DNA of 64,000 nt from Alphaproteobacteria bacterium. Its GTDB lineage: Bacteria; Pseudomonadota; Alphaproteobacteria; Rhizobiales; JAJFHC01. This document shows positions 9,708 to 18,795 of the stretch, piece after piece. The number at the start of each line of letters is the position of its first letter. The first letter of the stretch is position 1. A program made the position numbers and the translations under genes. The stretch is taken from NCBI GenBank assembly GCA_021775805.1, contig JAJFHD010000120.1:62001-126000 (forward strand). Direction: 5' to 3'. The notes below the pieces were generated by a model, which saw nothing but the letters and a program-made list of their open reading frames with translations, had not been told where the DNA came from and searched no databases.

Positions 9708-10796
9708 ATGAATGTTTCACAGTGTTTCAAAGTCGGCTCGCGTCTGGTTTGCGGTGCCTTGGTGGCGTGCATTCTGGTTGCTCCGTTCCAAAGTCTGGCA
9801 AAGGATAGACAATTGGAAAATGACCTGGATGAAGCCTTTAAGGCCGGCGAACTGGATGGGTTGCACAGCGTTCTCGTTCTGCACAGGGGTAAAACTCTTG
9901 CTGAACGCTATTACCCAGGCAAGGACGAGCGCTGGGGCGCGCATCTTGGCGTCAGGCAACCCGATGCCGCGAGCCTTCATGATCTGCGTTCCGTCACCAA
10001 GAGCATAACCGGCCTGCTCTACGGTATAGCGCTTTCCGAAGGGCTGGTTCCAGGCATCGACCAAAGCCTGGTCGCACAATTCCCTGAATATCCGGACCTC
10101 GCCGCCGACCCGGCCCGCGGCAGAATGCTGGTCCGTCACGCCCTGTCCATGAAGCTGGGCACGGAGTGGAACGAGGATTTGCCCTACACAGATCCGCGCA
10201 ACAGCGAAATTGCCATGGAAAGATCCAGCGACCGCTACCGCTTCGTGCTCGACCGCCCAATGGTCAAGGAACCGGGCAACTGGTGGGATTACAATGGTGG
10301 GGCCACGGCGATCATCGGACGTCTGATCGCCAAGGGTGCGAAGATGCCGATCGACGAGTATGCCAAGCGCAAGCTGTTTGCGCCGCTCGGCATCGAAAAA
10401 TTCGAGTGGATCAAGGGCGGCGACGGTGTGCCGTCGACAGCCTCCGGCCTGAGAATGAACATCCATGACCTGGCCAAGATCGGCCGCTTGGTCCTAAACG
10501 ATGGTGTTTGGCACGGCAGGCGGATTGTTCCCGCCGACTGGCTCAAGGTCTCGTTCACGCCCCACGCCCACCTGCACAGCGGCATCCGCTACGGCTTTTT
10601 CTGGTGGCTCGCCCCCGAGGGTTCGCCGCCGACCTGGGTGGCCGGCATCGGCAATGGCGGTCAGCGACTCATGGTCAGTCCGAACGGGGAGTTGGTCGTG
10701 GCCGTGTTCGCCGGCAACTACAACAAGCCCGATGCCTGGAAGGTGCCCGTCAAGGTGATTGCCGAGTTCGTGGTGCCGGCAGTTCGCGGGAAATAG
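9708..10796 (+). CDS. Class C beta-lactamase-fold serine hydrolase, secreted
   Basis: 362 residues from the ATG at 9708, with a signal peptide (hydrophobic core GALVACILVAPF). The SxxK catalytic motif is SVTK in DLRSVTKSITG (around residue 101-104), and the YxN-type motif is DYNGGA. A Gly-rich GNGGQR near the C-terminus takes the place of the KTG box. Length and motifs fit the broad serine hydrolase family (beta-lactamase class C, esterases, D-aminopeptidases) better than a true resistance enzyme. It probably acts in the periplasm on an ester or D-peptide. The gene is divergent from the TIR-WD40 gene with about 250 bp between starts. Confidence 0.8.
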   Translation: MNVSQCFKVGSRLVCGALVACILVAPFQSLAKDRQLENDLDEAFKAGELDGLHSVLVLHRGKTLAERYYPGKDERWGAHLGVRQPDAASLHDLRSVTKSITGLLYGIALSEGLVPGIDQSLVAQFPEYPDLAADPARGRMLVRHALSMKLGTEWNEDLPYTDPRNSEIAMERSSDRYRFVLDRPMVKEPGNWWDYNGGATAIIGRLIAKGAKMPIDEYAKRKLFAPLGIEKFEWIKGGDGVPSTASGLRMNIHDLAKIGRLVLNDGVWHGRRIVPADWLKVSFTPHAHLHSGIRYGFFWWLAPEGSPPTWVAGIGNGGQRLMVSPNGELVVAVFAGNYNKPDAWKVPVKVIAEFVVPAVRGK

Positions 10797-10943
10797 GGCT
10801 GCTGCGCTTCGGCTTTCGGAAATGTCGAGTCCACAACCTGACGGAGACTCATTGGCAGTCCGTGGCCAAATGGCACATAAACGGTTCAATCTGAACGCGT
10901 AATATGCTGACGCTGAAACGGTAAAATCACGGAGCGGATCACG

Positions 10944-12998
10944 ATGCAATCCCAATGGTCTGATGAGGCAGCACGCGAGGCCGTCGCTCATTACCGGGAA
11001 CAAGGCGTGTCGGAAGACCTCGCCCTGCGGGTCTACACCACCCGTCTGCTCGGGCGCGATCCCCTGCTTGTGCTTCACGGCGGTGGCAATACCTCGGTCA
11101 AGACCCGGCACCGCGATATCCTGGGCGAGGAGCACGATGTGCTGTGTGTCAAGGGCTCCGGCTGGGACATGGGAGAGATCGAACCGGCAGGGCTGCCCGC
11201 CGTCAAGCTTAGGGCCTTGCAGAAGGCCCGGACGCTCGACCGCATGTCGGACGAGGACATGGTCAACTTTCAGCGCCTCAATCTGCTCGACAGTGCCTCG
11301 CCCAACCCTTCGGTCGAGACCCTTCTGCACGCCTTCCTGCCGCACAAGTATGTCGATCACACACACTCCACTGCCGTTCTGAGCGTGATCGATCAGCCCG
11401 ACGGCGAGGCCCGTGCCAAGGCGCTTTACGGCGACCGCATGGTCGTCGTGCCCTACGTCATGCCGGGCTTCGATCTGGCCAAGCTTGCGGCCGAAATGTA
11501 TGACGCCGAGCCGCAAGCGAACGGCCTGATCCTGCACAAGCACGGCATCTTCACTTTCGCGGAGACCGCCCGTGAGGCCTACGAACATATGATCGAGATG
11601 GTCACATTGGCGGAGGCACAACTGCCGTCGGGCGGAAACGTCTGGCCTTCTGCGGCTATCTTGCCTGACGACCTGGCGGATGTTTCTGACGTCGCCCCGA
11701 TCATTCGCGGTGCCTGTGCCGAACCGGGCGAGGGGCGAGACGGCGAGCCCCGGCGGCTTGTCATGGCCTTTCGGTCGGATGACAGGATACTGGCCTATGT
11801 CAACGGGACGGACCTTGCCGGCTACAGCCAGCGTGGCGTCGTGACGCCCGATCACATCATCCGTACCAAGAACGTGCCGCTGCTGCTGCCGGCGCCTGCG
11901 GTTGGCGGCCTGGACCGTTTTGCCCAGGCCACACAAGACGCCGTTGCGCAGTTTGTCACCGACTACAGGGCATATTTCGACAAACACAATCCCAACGGCC
12001 GGACACCCAAGACCCGGCTTGATCCCATGCCACGGGTGGTTCTTGTGCCCGGACTGGGCATGTTCGGACTGGGCAAGACGGCCAAGGATGCAGGCATCGC
12101 CGCCGACATCGCAGAAAATGCCATTCGCGTGACGCTGGATGCGCAGGCGCTCGGGACGTTCGAACCGCTGCCAGAACAAGAGCTGTTCGAAATGGAGCAC
12201 TGGAGCCTGGAACAGGCCAAGCTGGGCAAGGGCGTGGAACCGCCTCTTTCACGCCACGTGGCTGTTGTTACGGGCGGTGCCGGTACAATCGGGGCCGCGA
12301 CCGCTGCTGCCTTGAAGGCACAAGGCGCCGATGTGGCGGTGCTCGACCTCGACGGCGAGGCCGCCGCCGAAACCGCCTCCGCCGCTGGCGGGCTTGGTCT
12401 TGCCTGCGACGTCACGAATCGGGCAAGCGTCGACGGGGCTCTCAATCAAGTCTGCCGTGCCTTCGGCGGTGTCGATATTGTCGTCTCCAACGCGGGTGCT
12501 GCCTGGCAGGGCAAGATCGGCGACGTCTCCGATGAACTCCTACGCCGGAGTTTTGAGCTCAACTTTTTTGCCCACCAGAGCGTCGCCCAGGCCGCCGTCG
12601 CGATCATGAAGGCGCAAGGCACCGGTGGCACCTTGTTGTTCAACGTCTCGAAGCAGGCGGTCAATCCGGGTCTTGATTTCGGACCCTACGGCTTGCCGAA
12701 AGCGGCCCTCATGTCCCTCGTGCGCCAGTATGCGCTGGACCATGCCGCCGACGGCATCCGGTCGTGCGGCGTCAACGCCGACCGGATCCGTTCCGGCCTT
12801 CTGACCGACACCTTGATTGCCGAGCGGGCCAGCGCCCGTGGTGTGTCGGAAGCCGATTATCTGGGCGGCAACCTGCTGGGCCGCGAAGTCACGGCCGACG
12901 ATGTCGCCCGGGCTTTTGTTTCGCTGGCGTTGGCACGAAAAACCACCGGCCACATCGAAACTGTGGACGGTGGCAATATGGCTGCTGCGCTGAGGTGA
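10944..12998 (+). CDS. Bifunctional class II aldolase / short-chain dehydrogenase
   Basis: 684 residues. The N-terminal two thirds is a class II aldolase/adducin domain: LHGGGNTSVK, the zinc-binding HKYVDHTHS and LHKHGIF. The C-terminal part (from about residue 435) is an SDR: TGGAGTIG nucleotide loop, NAGAAW, catalytic YGLPK with the upstream Ser in FNVSKQ. The arrangement is that of the rhamnulose-1-phosphate aldolase/lactaldehyde dehydrogenase fusions of alphaproteobacteria, which cleave a ketose phosphate and oxidise the aldehyde released. No rhamnose transport, kinase or isomerase gene lies nearby, so the actual sugar is uncertain. Confidence 0.85.
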   Translation: MQSQWSDEAAREAVAHYREQGVSEDLALRVYTTRLLGRDPLLVLHGGGNTSVKTRHRDILGEEHDVLCVKGSGWDMGEIEPAGLPAVKLRALQKARTLDRMSDEDMVNFQRLNLLDSASPNPSVETLLHAFLPHKYVDHTHSTAVLSVIDQPDGEARAKALYGDRMVVVPYVMPGFDLAKLAAEMYDAEPQANGLILHKHGIFTFAETAREAYEHMIEMVTLAEAQLPSGGNVWPSAAILPDDLADVSDVAPIIRGACAEPGEGRDGEPRRLVMAFRSDDRILAYVNGTDLAGYSQRGVVTPDHIIRTKNVPLLLPAPAVGGLDRFAQATQDAVAQFVTDYRAYFDKHNPNGRTPKTRLDPMPRVVLVPGLGMFGLGKTAKDAGIAADIAENAIRVTLDAQALGTFEPLPEQELFEMEHWSLEQAKLGKGVEPPLSRHVAVVTGGAGTIGAATAAALKAQGADVAVLDLDGEAAAETASAAGGLGLACDVTNRASVDGALNQVCRAFGGVDIVVSNAGAAWQGKIGDVSDELLRRSFELNFFAHQSVAQAAVAIMKAQGTGGTLLFNVSKQAVNPGLDFGPYGLPKAALMSLVRQYALDHAADGIRSCGVNADRIRSGLLTDTLIAERASARGVSEADYLGGNLLGREVTADDVARAFVSLALARKTTGHIETVDGGNMAAALR

Positions 12999-13018
12999 CG
13001 GGGCGGGCTGCTGGGTCC

Positions 13019-14194
13019 CTATCGGATGCCGATTTCCCCGTACGGCTTGTCGTCAATCAAGCGCTGGAAGCCCATGGCGCCCAGGTCGAGTGTCTTGAAG
13101 TCGCCGTGGAGCACAAGCTCCGACAAGGCCCGGCCGACCGCGGGCGCGTGCATGATGCCGTGTCCTGAAAATCCGCAGGCCGTGTAAATGTTGTCGTGGC
13201 CTCTTGAATACCTGCCGATGATCATGTTGCCGTCAAACAGGTTCTGCGCGTAGTGCCCGCCCCAGCTGCGTTCCAGTTTGAGAGTTTCAAACTTGGGCAC
13301 CATGGTGGCAACCAGTTCCCAGACCGTGTCTTCGAAATAGTTGGCAAAGTAACCCCGGTCGATGTCCCAGATGAATCCCGGCTCGATGTCCCAGCTTGGC
13401 CGTCCGCCGGCAAAACCGTCGCCTTCGGGCCGGAAGAACGCTCCACTGTCGTCCTTGATCAGAGGCAGATCCTCGATTTCGTGGGCGCAATGCCAGAAAT
13501 GCTGGACCCGGCACATGGGCACGACGGGCAGACGGGCACCTGTCATGGCGGCCACGTCGCCTGCCCAGGCTCCGGCAACGTTGACAAATGTTTCGGCTTT
13601 GACTGTCCCACCAGCGGCAAGTGCCGCGTGGGTCACTTTGTTGCCGGCGGCCTCAATTCCCGTGACCCTGTCCTTCACATACCGCACACCAAGGCTCTCG
13701 GCCTTTTTGCGGAACCCGATCAACGCGCTGTAGGGATCGATCCAGCCATCTTCTGGCGAGTGGCAGGCCAGCGCCACATCCGCGACACCGACCGAGGGGA
13801 AGCGCGCTTGCAACGCCGAAACGTCGAGCAGTTCTGCCGGCACGCCTTCGCCCGACTGTGTCCGGAAATTGTCGGTCAGATCGCCGACACCATCCCTGTT
13901 GGTCAGAAACAGATAGCCCTGGCGGCGGAACCTGATGTCGGCGGGGTTGTCCGGCGTTGCCATGGTCTCGTGGAAGCCGGCGTAGAAATCCAGGCTGAAC
14001 TGGGACATGCGAATGTTCTCGGGGCGGCACATGAGACGTCGCACACCACCGGCCCCGGCCGGTGTTGCCGCCTGAGTGTAAGTCGGGTCCGGTTCGATGA
14101 CGGCAATATCGCCGGCCATGCCGCTGAGCGCCAGAAAATAGGCCGCCGCACTGCCCATGATGCCGCCGCCGATGAGCACAACGTCGAATTTCAT
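13019..14194 (-). CDS. FAD-dependent oxidoreductase, DAO / sarcosine oxidase-like
   Basis: 391 residues from the ATG at 14194 (MKFDVVLIGGG; upstream in-frame sequence is ignored because this start abuts the FAD loop). The dinucleotide motif GGGIMGSAAAYFLA begins the protein, and CGFSGHGIMHAPAVGRALSE near the C-terminus is the second conserved flavin-binding motif of the D-amino-acid/sarcosine oxidase family. It likely oxidises an amine or D-amino acid in the cytoplasm. It lies 8 bp after the MerR gene stop in the same direction, so the two are probably co-transcribed, an unusual pairing with a metal-type regulator. Confidence 0.85.
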   Translation of the reverse strand: MKFDVVLIGGGIMGSAAAYFLALSGMAGDIAVIEPDPTYTQAATPAGAGGVRRLMCRPENIRMSQFSLDFYAGFHETMATPDNPADIRFRRQGYLFLTNRDGVGDLTDNFRTQSGEGVPAELLDVSALQARFPSVGVADVALACHSPEDGWIDPYSALIGFRKKAESLGVRYVKDRVTGIEAAGNKVTHAALAAGGTVKAETFVNVAGAWAGDVAAMTGARLPVVPMCRVQHFWHCAHEIEDLPLIKDDSGAFFRPEGDGFAGGRPSWDIEPGFIWDIDRGYFANYFEDTVWELVATMVPKFETLKLERSWGGHYAQNLFDGNMIIGRYSRGHDNIYTACGFSGHGIMHAPAVGRALSELVLHGDFKTLDLGAMGFQRLIDDKPYGEIGIR

Positions 14195-14202
14195 GATGTT
14201 CC

Positions 14203-14616
14203 CTAGTGCTCGGAATCGCAAAGGGAATGATCGGACAGGGCCTGTATCACGTGACAATTGTCTATGTGGCCTGTCTCACAGCCGGACTCAATCCGCTTCA
14301 ACTCGGTCTCAAGCCGTTTGAGCTTGGCGATCCGGGCGCGCACCGAGGCCAGGTGTTCCTTGGCGATCCGGTGGGCGTTACGACAGGGTTGCTCGGGGTG
14401 CGCGCTCAGTTCCGTCAACTCTCGTACCGCCTTGATGGAAAGCCCCAGGTCGCGGGCATGTTTGATGAATGACAGGCGCTCAAGCTGCTGGTTCGTATAG
14501 CGCCGCTGATTGCCCGCTGAGCGTTCCGGTTCATCGATCAGCCCCATCTGTTCGTAATAACGGATGGTGGGAATTTTGACGCCCGTGCGCCGAGACAGAT
14601 CGCCAATGGAGAGCAT
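14203..14616 (-). CDS. MerR-family regulator, metal-responsive type
   Basis: 137 residues. The N-terminal MerR helix-turn-helix is clear (LSIGDLSRRTGVKIPTIRYY, then GNQRRYTNQQLERLSFI), followed by a coiled-coil dimerisation helix. The C-terminal part has Cys in PEQPCRNA, GCETG, DNCHV and SLCDS, which fits a thiol-rich effector site as in zinc, cadmium or lead sensors. It is divergent from the cation efflux gene at 14691 and faces the promoter at 14630-14660. By family behaviour it would bind between -35 and -10 and twist the promoter when metal is present. Which metal cannot be read from sequence. Confidence 0.88.
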   Translation of the reverse strand: MLSIGDLSRRTGVKIPTIRYYEQMGLIDEPERSAGNQRRYTNQQLERLSFIKHARDLGLSIKAVRELTELSAHPEQPCRNAHRIAKEHLASVRARIAKLKRLETELKRIESGCETGHIDNCHVIQALSDHSLCDSEH

Positions 14617-14629
14617 CGAAAGAAACCTC

Positions 14630-14660
14630 TTGAACCTCTAGTTACTAGAGAGACTATATA
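14630..14660 (+). promoter_or_regulatory. MerR-type promoter/operator driving the cation transporter
   Basis: TTGAAC (14630-14635) and TATATA (14655-14660) are separated by 19 bp, the over-long spacer that marks MerR-controlled promoters. The spacer holds a perfect inverted repeat CTCTAG-TTA-CTAGAG (14636-14650). It points at the transporter starting at 14691 and ends 14 bp upstream of the MerR start, so it may also control the regulator itself. Confidence 0.85.
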
Positions 14661-14690
14661 TTGTTGAGAAGCGGAACAAGAGGCAAAGAC

Positions 14691-15311
14691 ATGAGCGCAT
14701 CCTGCGGCCATCACCACGGATCCTTTGACGGCGTGTCCGATGACTACAAGCGGCGCTTGTGGGTGGTCATCGCCCTGAATGCCGGCATGTTCGCCGTTGA
14801 AATGACGGCGGGCAGGCTCGCACAGTCCCAGGCGCTGCAGGCCGACGCCCTGGATTTTTTCGGCGACGCCCTGACCTACGGCATATCGCTTGCCGTCATC
14901 GGTGCTTCGGTTGCAATCAGAACACGGGCAGCCCTTGCAAAGGGCATAAGCCTGCTCCTGATGGGACTGTGGGTGTTTGGTTCGACCGTCTACCAGGTGT
15001 TTGTGGCCGGCGTTCCCCAGGCGGAAGTCATGGGTGTCATCGGATTTCTGGCTCTGGCCGCCAACCTGGCCAGTGTCTTGTTGCTGGTCCGCTACAAGGA
15101 CGGCGATGCCAACGTCCGCTCGGTCTGGTTATGCTCGCGAAACGATGCCATCGGCAATGTCGCTGTCATGATTGCAGCCCTGGGCGTCTGGGGGACGGCG
15201 ACCGGCTGGCCTGATCTCATCGTCGCAACTATCATGGCAGGGCTGTTTCTGTCATCGGCGATCCAGATCATGACCCAGGCTTACCGAGAATCGCGGGGAG
15301 CCCAGACGTGA
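14691..15311 (+). CDS. Cation transporter, CDF-like
   Basis: 206 residues from the ATG at 14691 with AAGAGG upstream. The N-terminus is His-rich (CGHHHG) and followed by six predicted helices. Acidic membrane residues occur in QADALDFFGDA and polar ones in SRNDAIGN, as in cation diffusion facilitators, but the usual C-terminal cytoplasmic domain is absent, as in the short CDF subgroup. It probably exports a divalent metal from the cytoplasm. The MerR-type promoter upstream supports metal-induced expression. Its stop overlaps the GTG of the next gene by 4 bp. Confidence 0.85.
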   Translation: MSASCGHHHGSFDGVSDDYKRRLWVVIALNAGMFAVEMTAGRLAQSQALQADALDFFGDALTYGISLAVIGASVAIRTRAALAKGISLLLMGLWVFGSTVYQVFVAGVPQAEVMGVIGFLALAANLASVLLLVRYKDGDANVRSVWLCSRNDAIGNVAVMIAALGVWGTATGWPDLIVATIMAGLFLSSAIQIMTQAYRESRGAQT

Positions 15312-15841
15312 CGGTCAATTCGACGACAGATGCAATGGCTGTCCGCCGGTACGCCGACGGAGATGAGGACCAGGTGCGTGAGCTTTTCATCGCTGTAAAC
15401 CGGTTGCTTGCCCCGCCCGAACTGGCATCCGTGTTCGAGCACTATATCGAGCAGTCGCTCGCAGACGAAATAGCACGGATACCAGAATACTATGCTGAAC
15501 ACGGAGGCAGTTTCTGGGTGGCGGAGGTGGGCGACAGGATTGTTGGTATGTATGGGCTGGAGCGCCGCAGTGAGAGATCCATGGAGTTGCGGCGCATGTA
15601 TGTGGACCCCGCCTGGAGGCGACGTGGCATTGCCGGACGACTGCTGCAGTCGGCAGAAGATAACTGCCGCGTTCACGGGTTTGCCACACTGGAACTCTCG
15701 ACGTCGGAACTGCAACAGGCGGCTTTGACATTTTATCGAAACGCGGAGTATCGCCTGGTCCGGGAGGAGGTGGCGGCGCAGGCCACCAACAAGACAATTG
15801 GAGGCGGGGTCCGGCGTTACTACTTCGAGAAGGATCTGTGA
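15308..15841 (+). CDS. GNAT-family N-acetyltransferase
   Basis: 177 residues starting at a GTG that overlaps the transporter stop (GTGA), so translation is probably coupled. The GNAT acetyl-CoA loop is present as LRRMYVDPAWRRRGIAGRLL, preceded by VAEVGDRIVGMYGL and followed by LELSTSELQQAALTFYRNAEY. Acetylates an unknown small molecule or protein in the cytoplasm. Coupling to the metal transporter suggests induction by the same promoter, although a direct role in metal tolerance is only an inference. Confidence 0.85.
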   Translation: MTVNSTTDAMAVRRYADGDEDQVRELFIAVNRLLAPPELASVFEHYIEQSLADEIARIPEYYAEHGGSFWVAEVGDRIVGMYGLERRSERSMELRRMYVDPAWRRRGIAGRLLQSAEDNCRVHGFATLELSTSELQQAALTFYRNAEYRLVREEVAAQATNKTIGGGVRRYYFEKDL

Positions 15842-15964
15842 ACCGGCAGTTGGGTCCGTTTGTCTGTCCCACGCCGATTGCGTCTGCCTGACCATTTGTT
15901 ACTGTGGGACCGGGTCTGCACCAGTTCGAACATCGCGAATGCCACGACGGGAAGAGAAGATCTT

Positions 15965-16912
15965 GTGAGCAAGTCGGCAATTGGAGTCATCTGGGGACTG
16001 GCTTTCGTGTTGCTGGAAGCCACCCAGTTCGTTTACTTCGGCGGCCTTTTTCAGCTCATGAGTTCGTTTGTTTTCGGGTTTCTGGTTTTCGGAATCATAA
16101 CCCTTGTGTTTGTCGGCTGGGCGGCGGCAAGGACCCCCGAACAACTGAAGATCGCCTTTGCCAATCCTGGCTCCCTGATTGCCGTCAATGTCTGTGCGAC
16201 ACTTGCGGTCGGCGCCTATCTGATGTCGGTTCAATTGATCGAGCCGGCGGCCGCCTACACGATCTCATCGGGCATGATGCCCGTGACCGCCTATCTGGCC
16301 TACCGCTTCGGGGTCCGTGAAGGCGAACCGATGCGCAATGCGACTGAAGCCCTCGGCAATCTGTTTCTGTTTGCCGGCGTGGTTTATCTTGCCGCCGTCA
16401 CACTCTCCGGGTTGTCGGGATTCGTGCGCGGCGACACGAGTGTTGCGTTTATGGGTGTGGCACTTGCCATCACCGACGGCGTACTGTTCACCTGGGTGCT
16501 GATCTACTGCCAGAGATTGAACCGGGCGGGCGTCAGCCCCGGTGCCGTCTTCGGCTTAAGGTTTCCCCTGTACGTCTTGTTCACTGGCACGATTGCCGCT
16601 GTCGGAATCGGCCAGAAAGCCGCTCTCTCAACATCTGATATTGCAATCTTCGTGGCCTTCGGGTTGGCCCTGACCGTCCCGCCGCTTTACGCCCTGCAGA
16701 AGGCGGTTTCACTGGTCTCCACCATGACAATCAGCGCCCTGACGGCATTGGGGCCGTTCGTGATCTTCGGCCTCCAGATTATCGAGGGTCGCGTCGAATA
16801 CGCACCAGCGACCCTCATTGGCCTCGCGCTCTATTTTGTCGGAGCACTGCTTACCGCGTTCGGTGCGGTCAAGGCGACGGTAGGAGACAGGGGGTCTGTC
16901 ACCAGCGGTTGA
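15965..16912 (+). CDS. EamA/DMT-like multi-pass membrane protein
   Basis: 315 residues from the GTG at 15965, which has GGGAAGAGAAG upstream; a longer in-frame start at 15860 lacks such a site and adds a non-hydrophobic leader. About ten helices follow, in the two-halves layout of EamA transporters (IEPAAAYTISSGMMPVTAYL in the first half, ISALTALGPFVIFGLQIIEG in the second). It is 120 bp downstream of the acetyltransferase and may belong to the same transcript. Substrate unknown; two other EamA-type proteins are in the window (1383 and 40920). Confidence 0.72.
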   Translation: MSKSAIGVIWGLAFVLLEATQFVYFGGLFQLMSSFVFGFLVFGIITLVFVGWAAARTPEQLKIAFANPGSLIAVNVCATLAVGAYLMSVQLIEPAAAYTISSGMMPVTAYLAYRFGVREGEPMRNATEALGNLFLFAGVVYLAAVTLSGLSGFVRGDTSVAFMGVALAITDGVLFTWVLIYCQRLNRAGVSPGAVFGLRFPLYVLFTGTIAAVGIGQKAALSTSDIAIFVAFGLALTVPPLYALQKAVSLVSTMTISALTALGPFVIFGLQIIEGRVEYAPATLIGLALYFVGALLTAFGAVKATVGDRGSVTSG

Positions 16913-16925
16913 TGGCGCACAACAT

Positions 16926-18680
16926 TCACTGCACCAATCCGGCTTTCCGAAGTCCCTCGGTCAGGTGTTCGTTTGACGCCGGATCCACATAGATGTTCCA
17001 GTGCGTTCGCTTTTCCATGAAGCCGGGGTGCAATGCATCACACTGGCGGGCCGCTTCACACGCCTCCTCAACCCGGTCGAGGTGTCCCAGGCAGATCGCC
17101 AGTACATGGTAAGTGTGTGGATGATCCGGTTTGCGGCGGATGGACTCCCGCAGGTAACCCATCGCCTTGTCATAATCCCGTGCGTTTACATACGCCCGTG
17201 CCAGCTGGACAAAGTAGATGTGAGCGTGCGGGTCGCGCGGGTTGAGTTCAAGGGACGATTCAAGAAGTGGAATGCCTTCGGTTGGCGAGCCGACGATGTC
17301 GAGACGATTGCCAAGAGCAAATCGTGCCTGAACGTTGCTCGGGTTGAGTTCTGTCGCTGTCCGCGTTGCCGCAATAGATAACTCGTGTTGATTCAGCCAG
17401 ATATACGCACCGCCCAGGGCCAGGTGAGCCAGTGCTGAACTGTCGTCGAGGTCAACTGCCTTTCGGGCGGTTGATAGAGAGTCTTGCTCCAAATTGGCTC
17501 GGTCTCCGGCAAAATCGAAAAGCATCTCCCGCTGGTACGTAAGAGACAGTCCGGCGTAGGCGTCGCCATAATTGGCATCGAGTTCGATTGCCTTCTGATA
17601 CAATTCACGGGCACGCTTGTTGTCGTCGGGTGTCAGCAGATGAGACAAGGCTCTGGCCCGCAAATAATAATCCCATGCACTGAGGTTCGAGGACCGTTCG
17701 GTTTCCGCCTTGTTGCGCTCCGCCTTCTCCATCTCCGGTTCGACGAGCGTTACAATCTGCCGGGTAATGTCATCCTGGATCTGGAAGATATCGTCAAGCG
17801 AGCCGTCAAATTTGTCGGCCCACAGATGATGGCCGGACTCGGCATCGCTCAGCTGAGACGTGACACGCACACGATTTCCGCTTTTGCGAACGCTGCCTTC
17901 AATTATATAGCGGGCTGAAAGTTCTCTTGCGATCTCACGCACATCACGGGACTGCCCCCTGTAGGCAAAACTTGAATTGCGCGCAATCACGGGGAATGAA
18001 CGCCAGGCCGACAGCAAGGTGATTATATCCTCGCTAAGGCCATCGCTAAAATATTGCTGTTCGGGGTCTTGCGACAGATTGTCGAACGGCAGGACGGCAA
18101 CTGCGGGCTGCGTGTTGTTGCGGTTTTCGGCAACCGGCATCGAAGGCCTGTCCTGAAGGTCGATGAAGTAGGCACGAACCGGGCGTGCGATGTTCTTGAC
18201 CTGCTGTTCGCCTATTTCAAGAAAAGTCAGATCGAGCTTGTCGCTTACCTCATCGTGTACCTTGCCCGAAATGCAGATGCCGCCGGGTTCCGCCAGGCCT
18301 TCAAGCCGTGCAGCGATGTTGACGCCGTCACCCAGAATGTCTTCGCCGTCAATCACGATGTCGCCAAGATTCACGCCAATGCGATAGGCAATTCGCTCGT
18401 CGGACGGTGAGGACGAGGCTCGCTCGTTGATGGCATTCTGCACATCGATCGCGCAGAGAACGGCATCGACGGCGCTGGCGAACTCGACCAGGATGCCATC
18501 GCCCATCAGTTTGACCACACGGCCGCCATACTCCTCGATCTTTGGATTGAAAACATCGTCGAGGCTTTCCCGCAGCCGGGAAATCGTGCCGACTTCATCC
18601 AGGCCCATCAGGCGGCTGTAACCAACCATGTCGGCCGCCAGGATAGCGGCAAGGCGACGGCTGGCTCTGGCTTTATCCAC
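16926..18680 (-). CDS. Class III adenylate/guanylate cyclase with TolB-like and TPR domains
   Basis: 584 residues. Residues about 8-175 are a class III cyclase: LAAILAADMVGYSRLM with the first metal-binding Asp, KLMGDGILVEF with the second, and GVNIAARLEGLAEPGGICIS. A TolB-like domain follows (about 195-310: VAVLPFDNLSQDPEQQYFSD, RYIIEGSVRK), then TPR repeats to residue about 575. This is a common alphaproteobacterial layout, with no membrane helix, so it should be cytosolic and make cAMP (or cGMP) in response to partner binding. The signal is unknown. The related module in the regulator at 2986-4608 suggests shared ancestry of the sensor half. Confidence 0.88.
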   Translation of the reverse strand: MDKARASRRLAAILAADMVGYSRLMGLDEVGTISRLRESLDDVFNPKIEEYGGRVVKLMGDGILVEFASAVDAVLCAIDVQNAINERASSSPSDERIAYRIGVNLGDIVIDGEDILGDGVNIAARLEGLAEPGGICISGKVHDEVSDKLDLTFLEIGEQQVKNIARPVRAYFIDLQDRPSMPVAENRNNTQPAVAVLPFDNLSQDPEQQYFSDGLSEDIITLLSAWRSFPVIARNSSFAYRGQSRDVREIARELSARYIIEGSVRKSGNRVRVTSQLSDAESGHHLWADKFDGSLDDIFQIQDDITRQIVTLVEPEMEKAERNKAETERSSNLSAWDYYLRARALSHLLTPDDNKRARELYQKAIELDANYGDAYAGLSLTYQREMLFDFAGDRANLEQDSLSTARKAVDLDDSSALAHLALGGAYIWLNQHELSIAATRTATELNPSNVQARFALGNRLDIVGSPTEGIPLLESSLELNPRDPHAHIYFVQLARAYVNARDYDKAMGYLRESIRRKPDHPHTYHVLAICLGHLDRVEEACEAARQCDALHPGFMEKRTHWNIYVDPASNEHLTEGLRKAGLVQ

Positions 18681-18795
18681 CGGGCATGTTCCTCCCCAAG
18701 ATCAGGTTCAAAGCGTACAGGAATCGTTACCTGCGCACCACTCAAACGTGTTTTGAAGAACAGGGCAGCAAGGGGGTCGCGTCAACAGGCGATGT

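Noticed and set aside
10494..12200. Long minus-strand open frame opposite the aldolase/SDR gene
   Set aside because: It is antisense to a well-conserved gene with catalytic motifs, and its translation has no domain; long antisense frames are common at this GC content.
6496..16912. A defence island containing the TIR protein
   Set aside because: The neighbours are a serine hydrolase, aldolase/SDR, metal efflux and acetyltransferase genes; none is a known defence partner.
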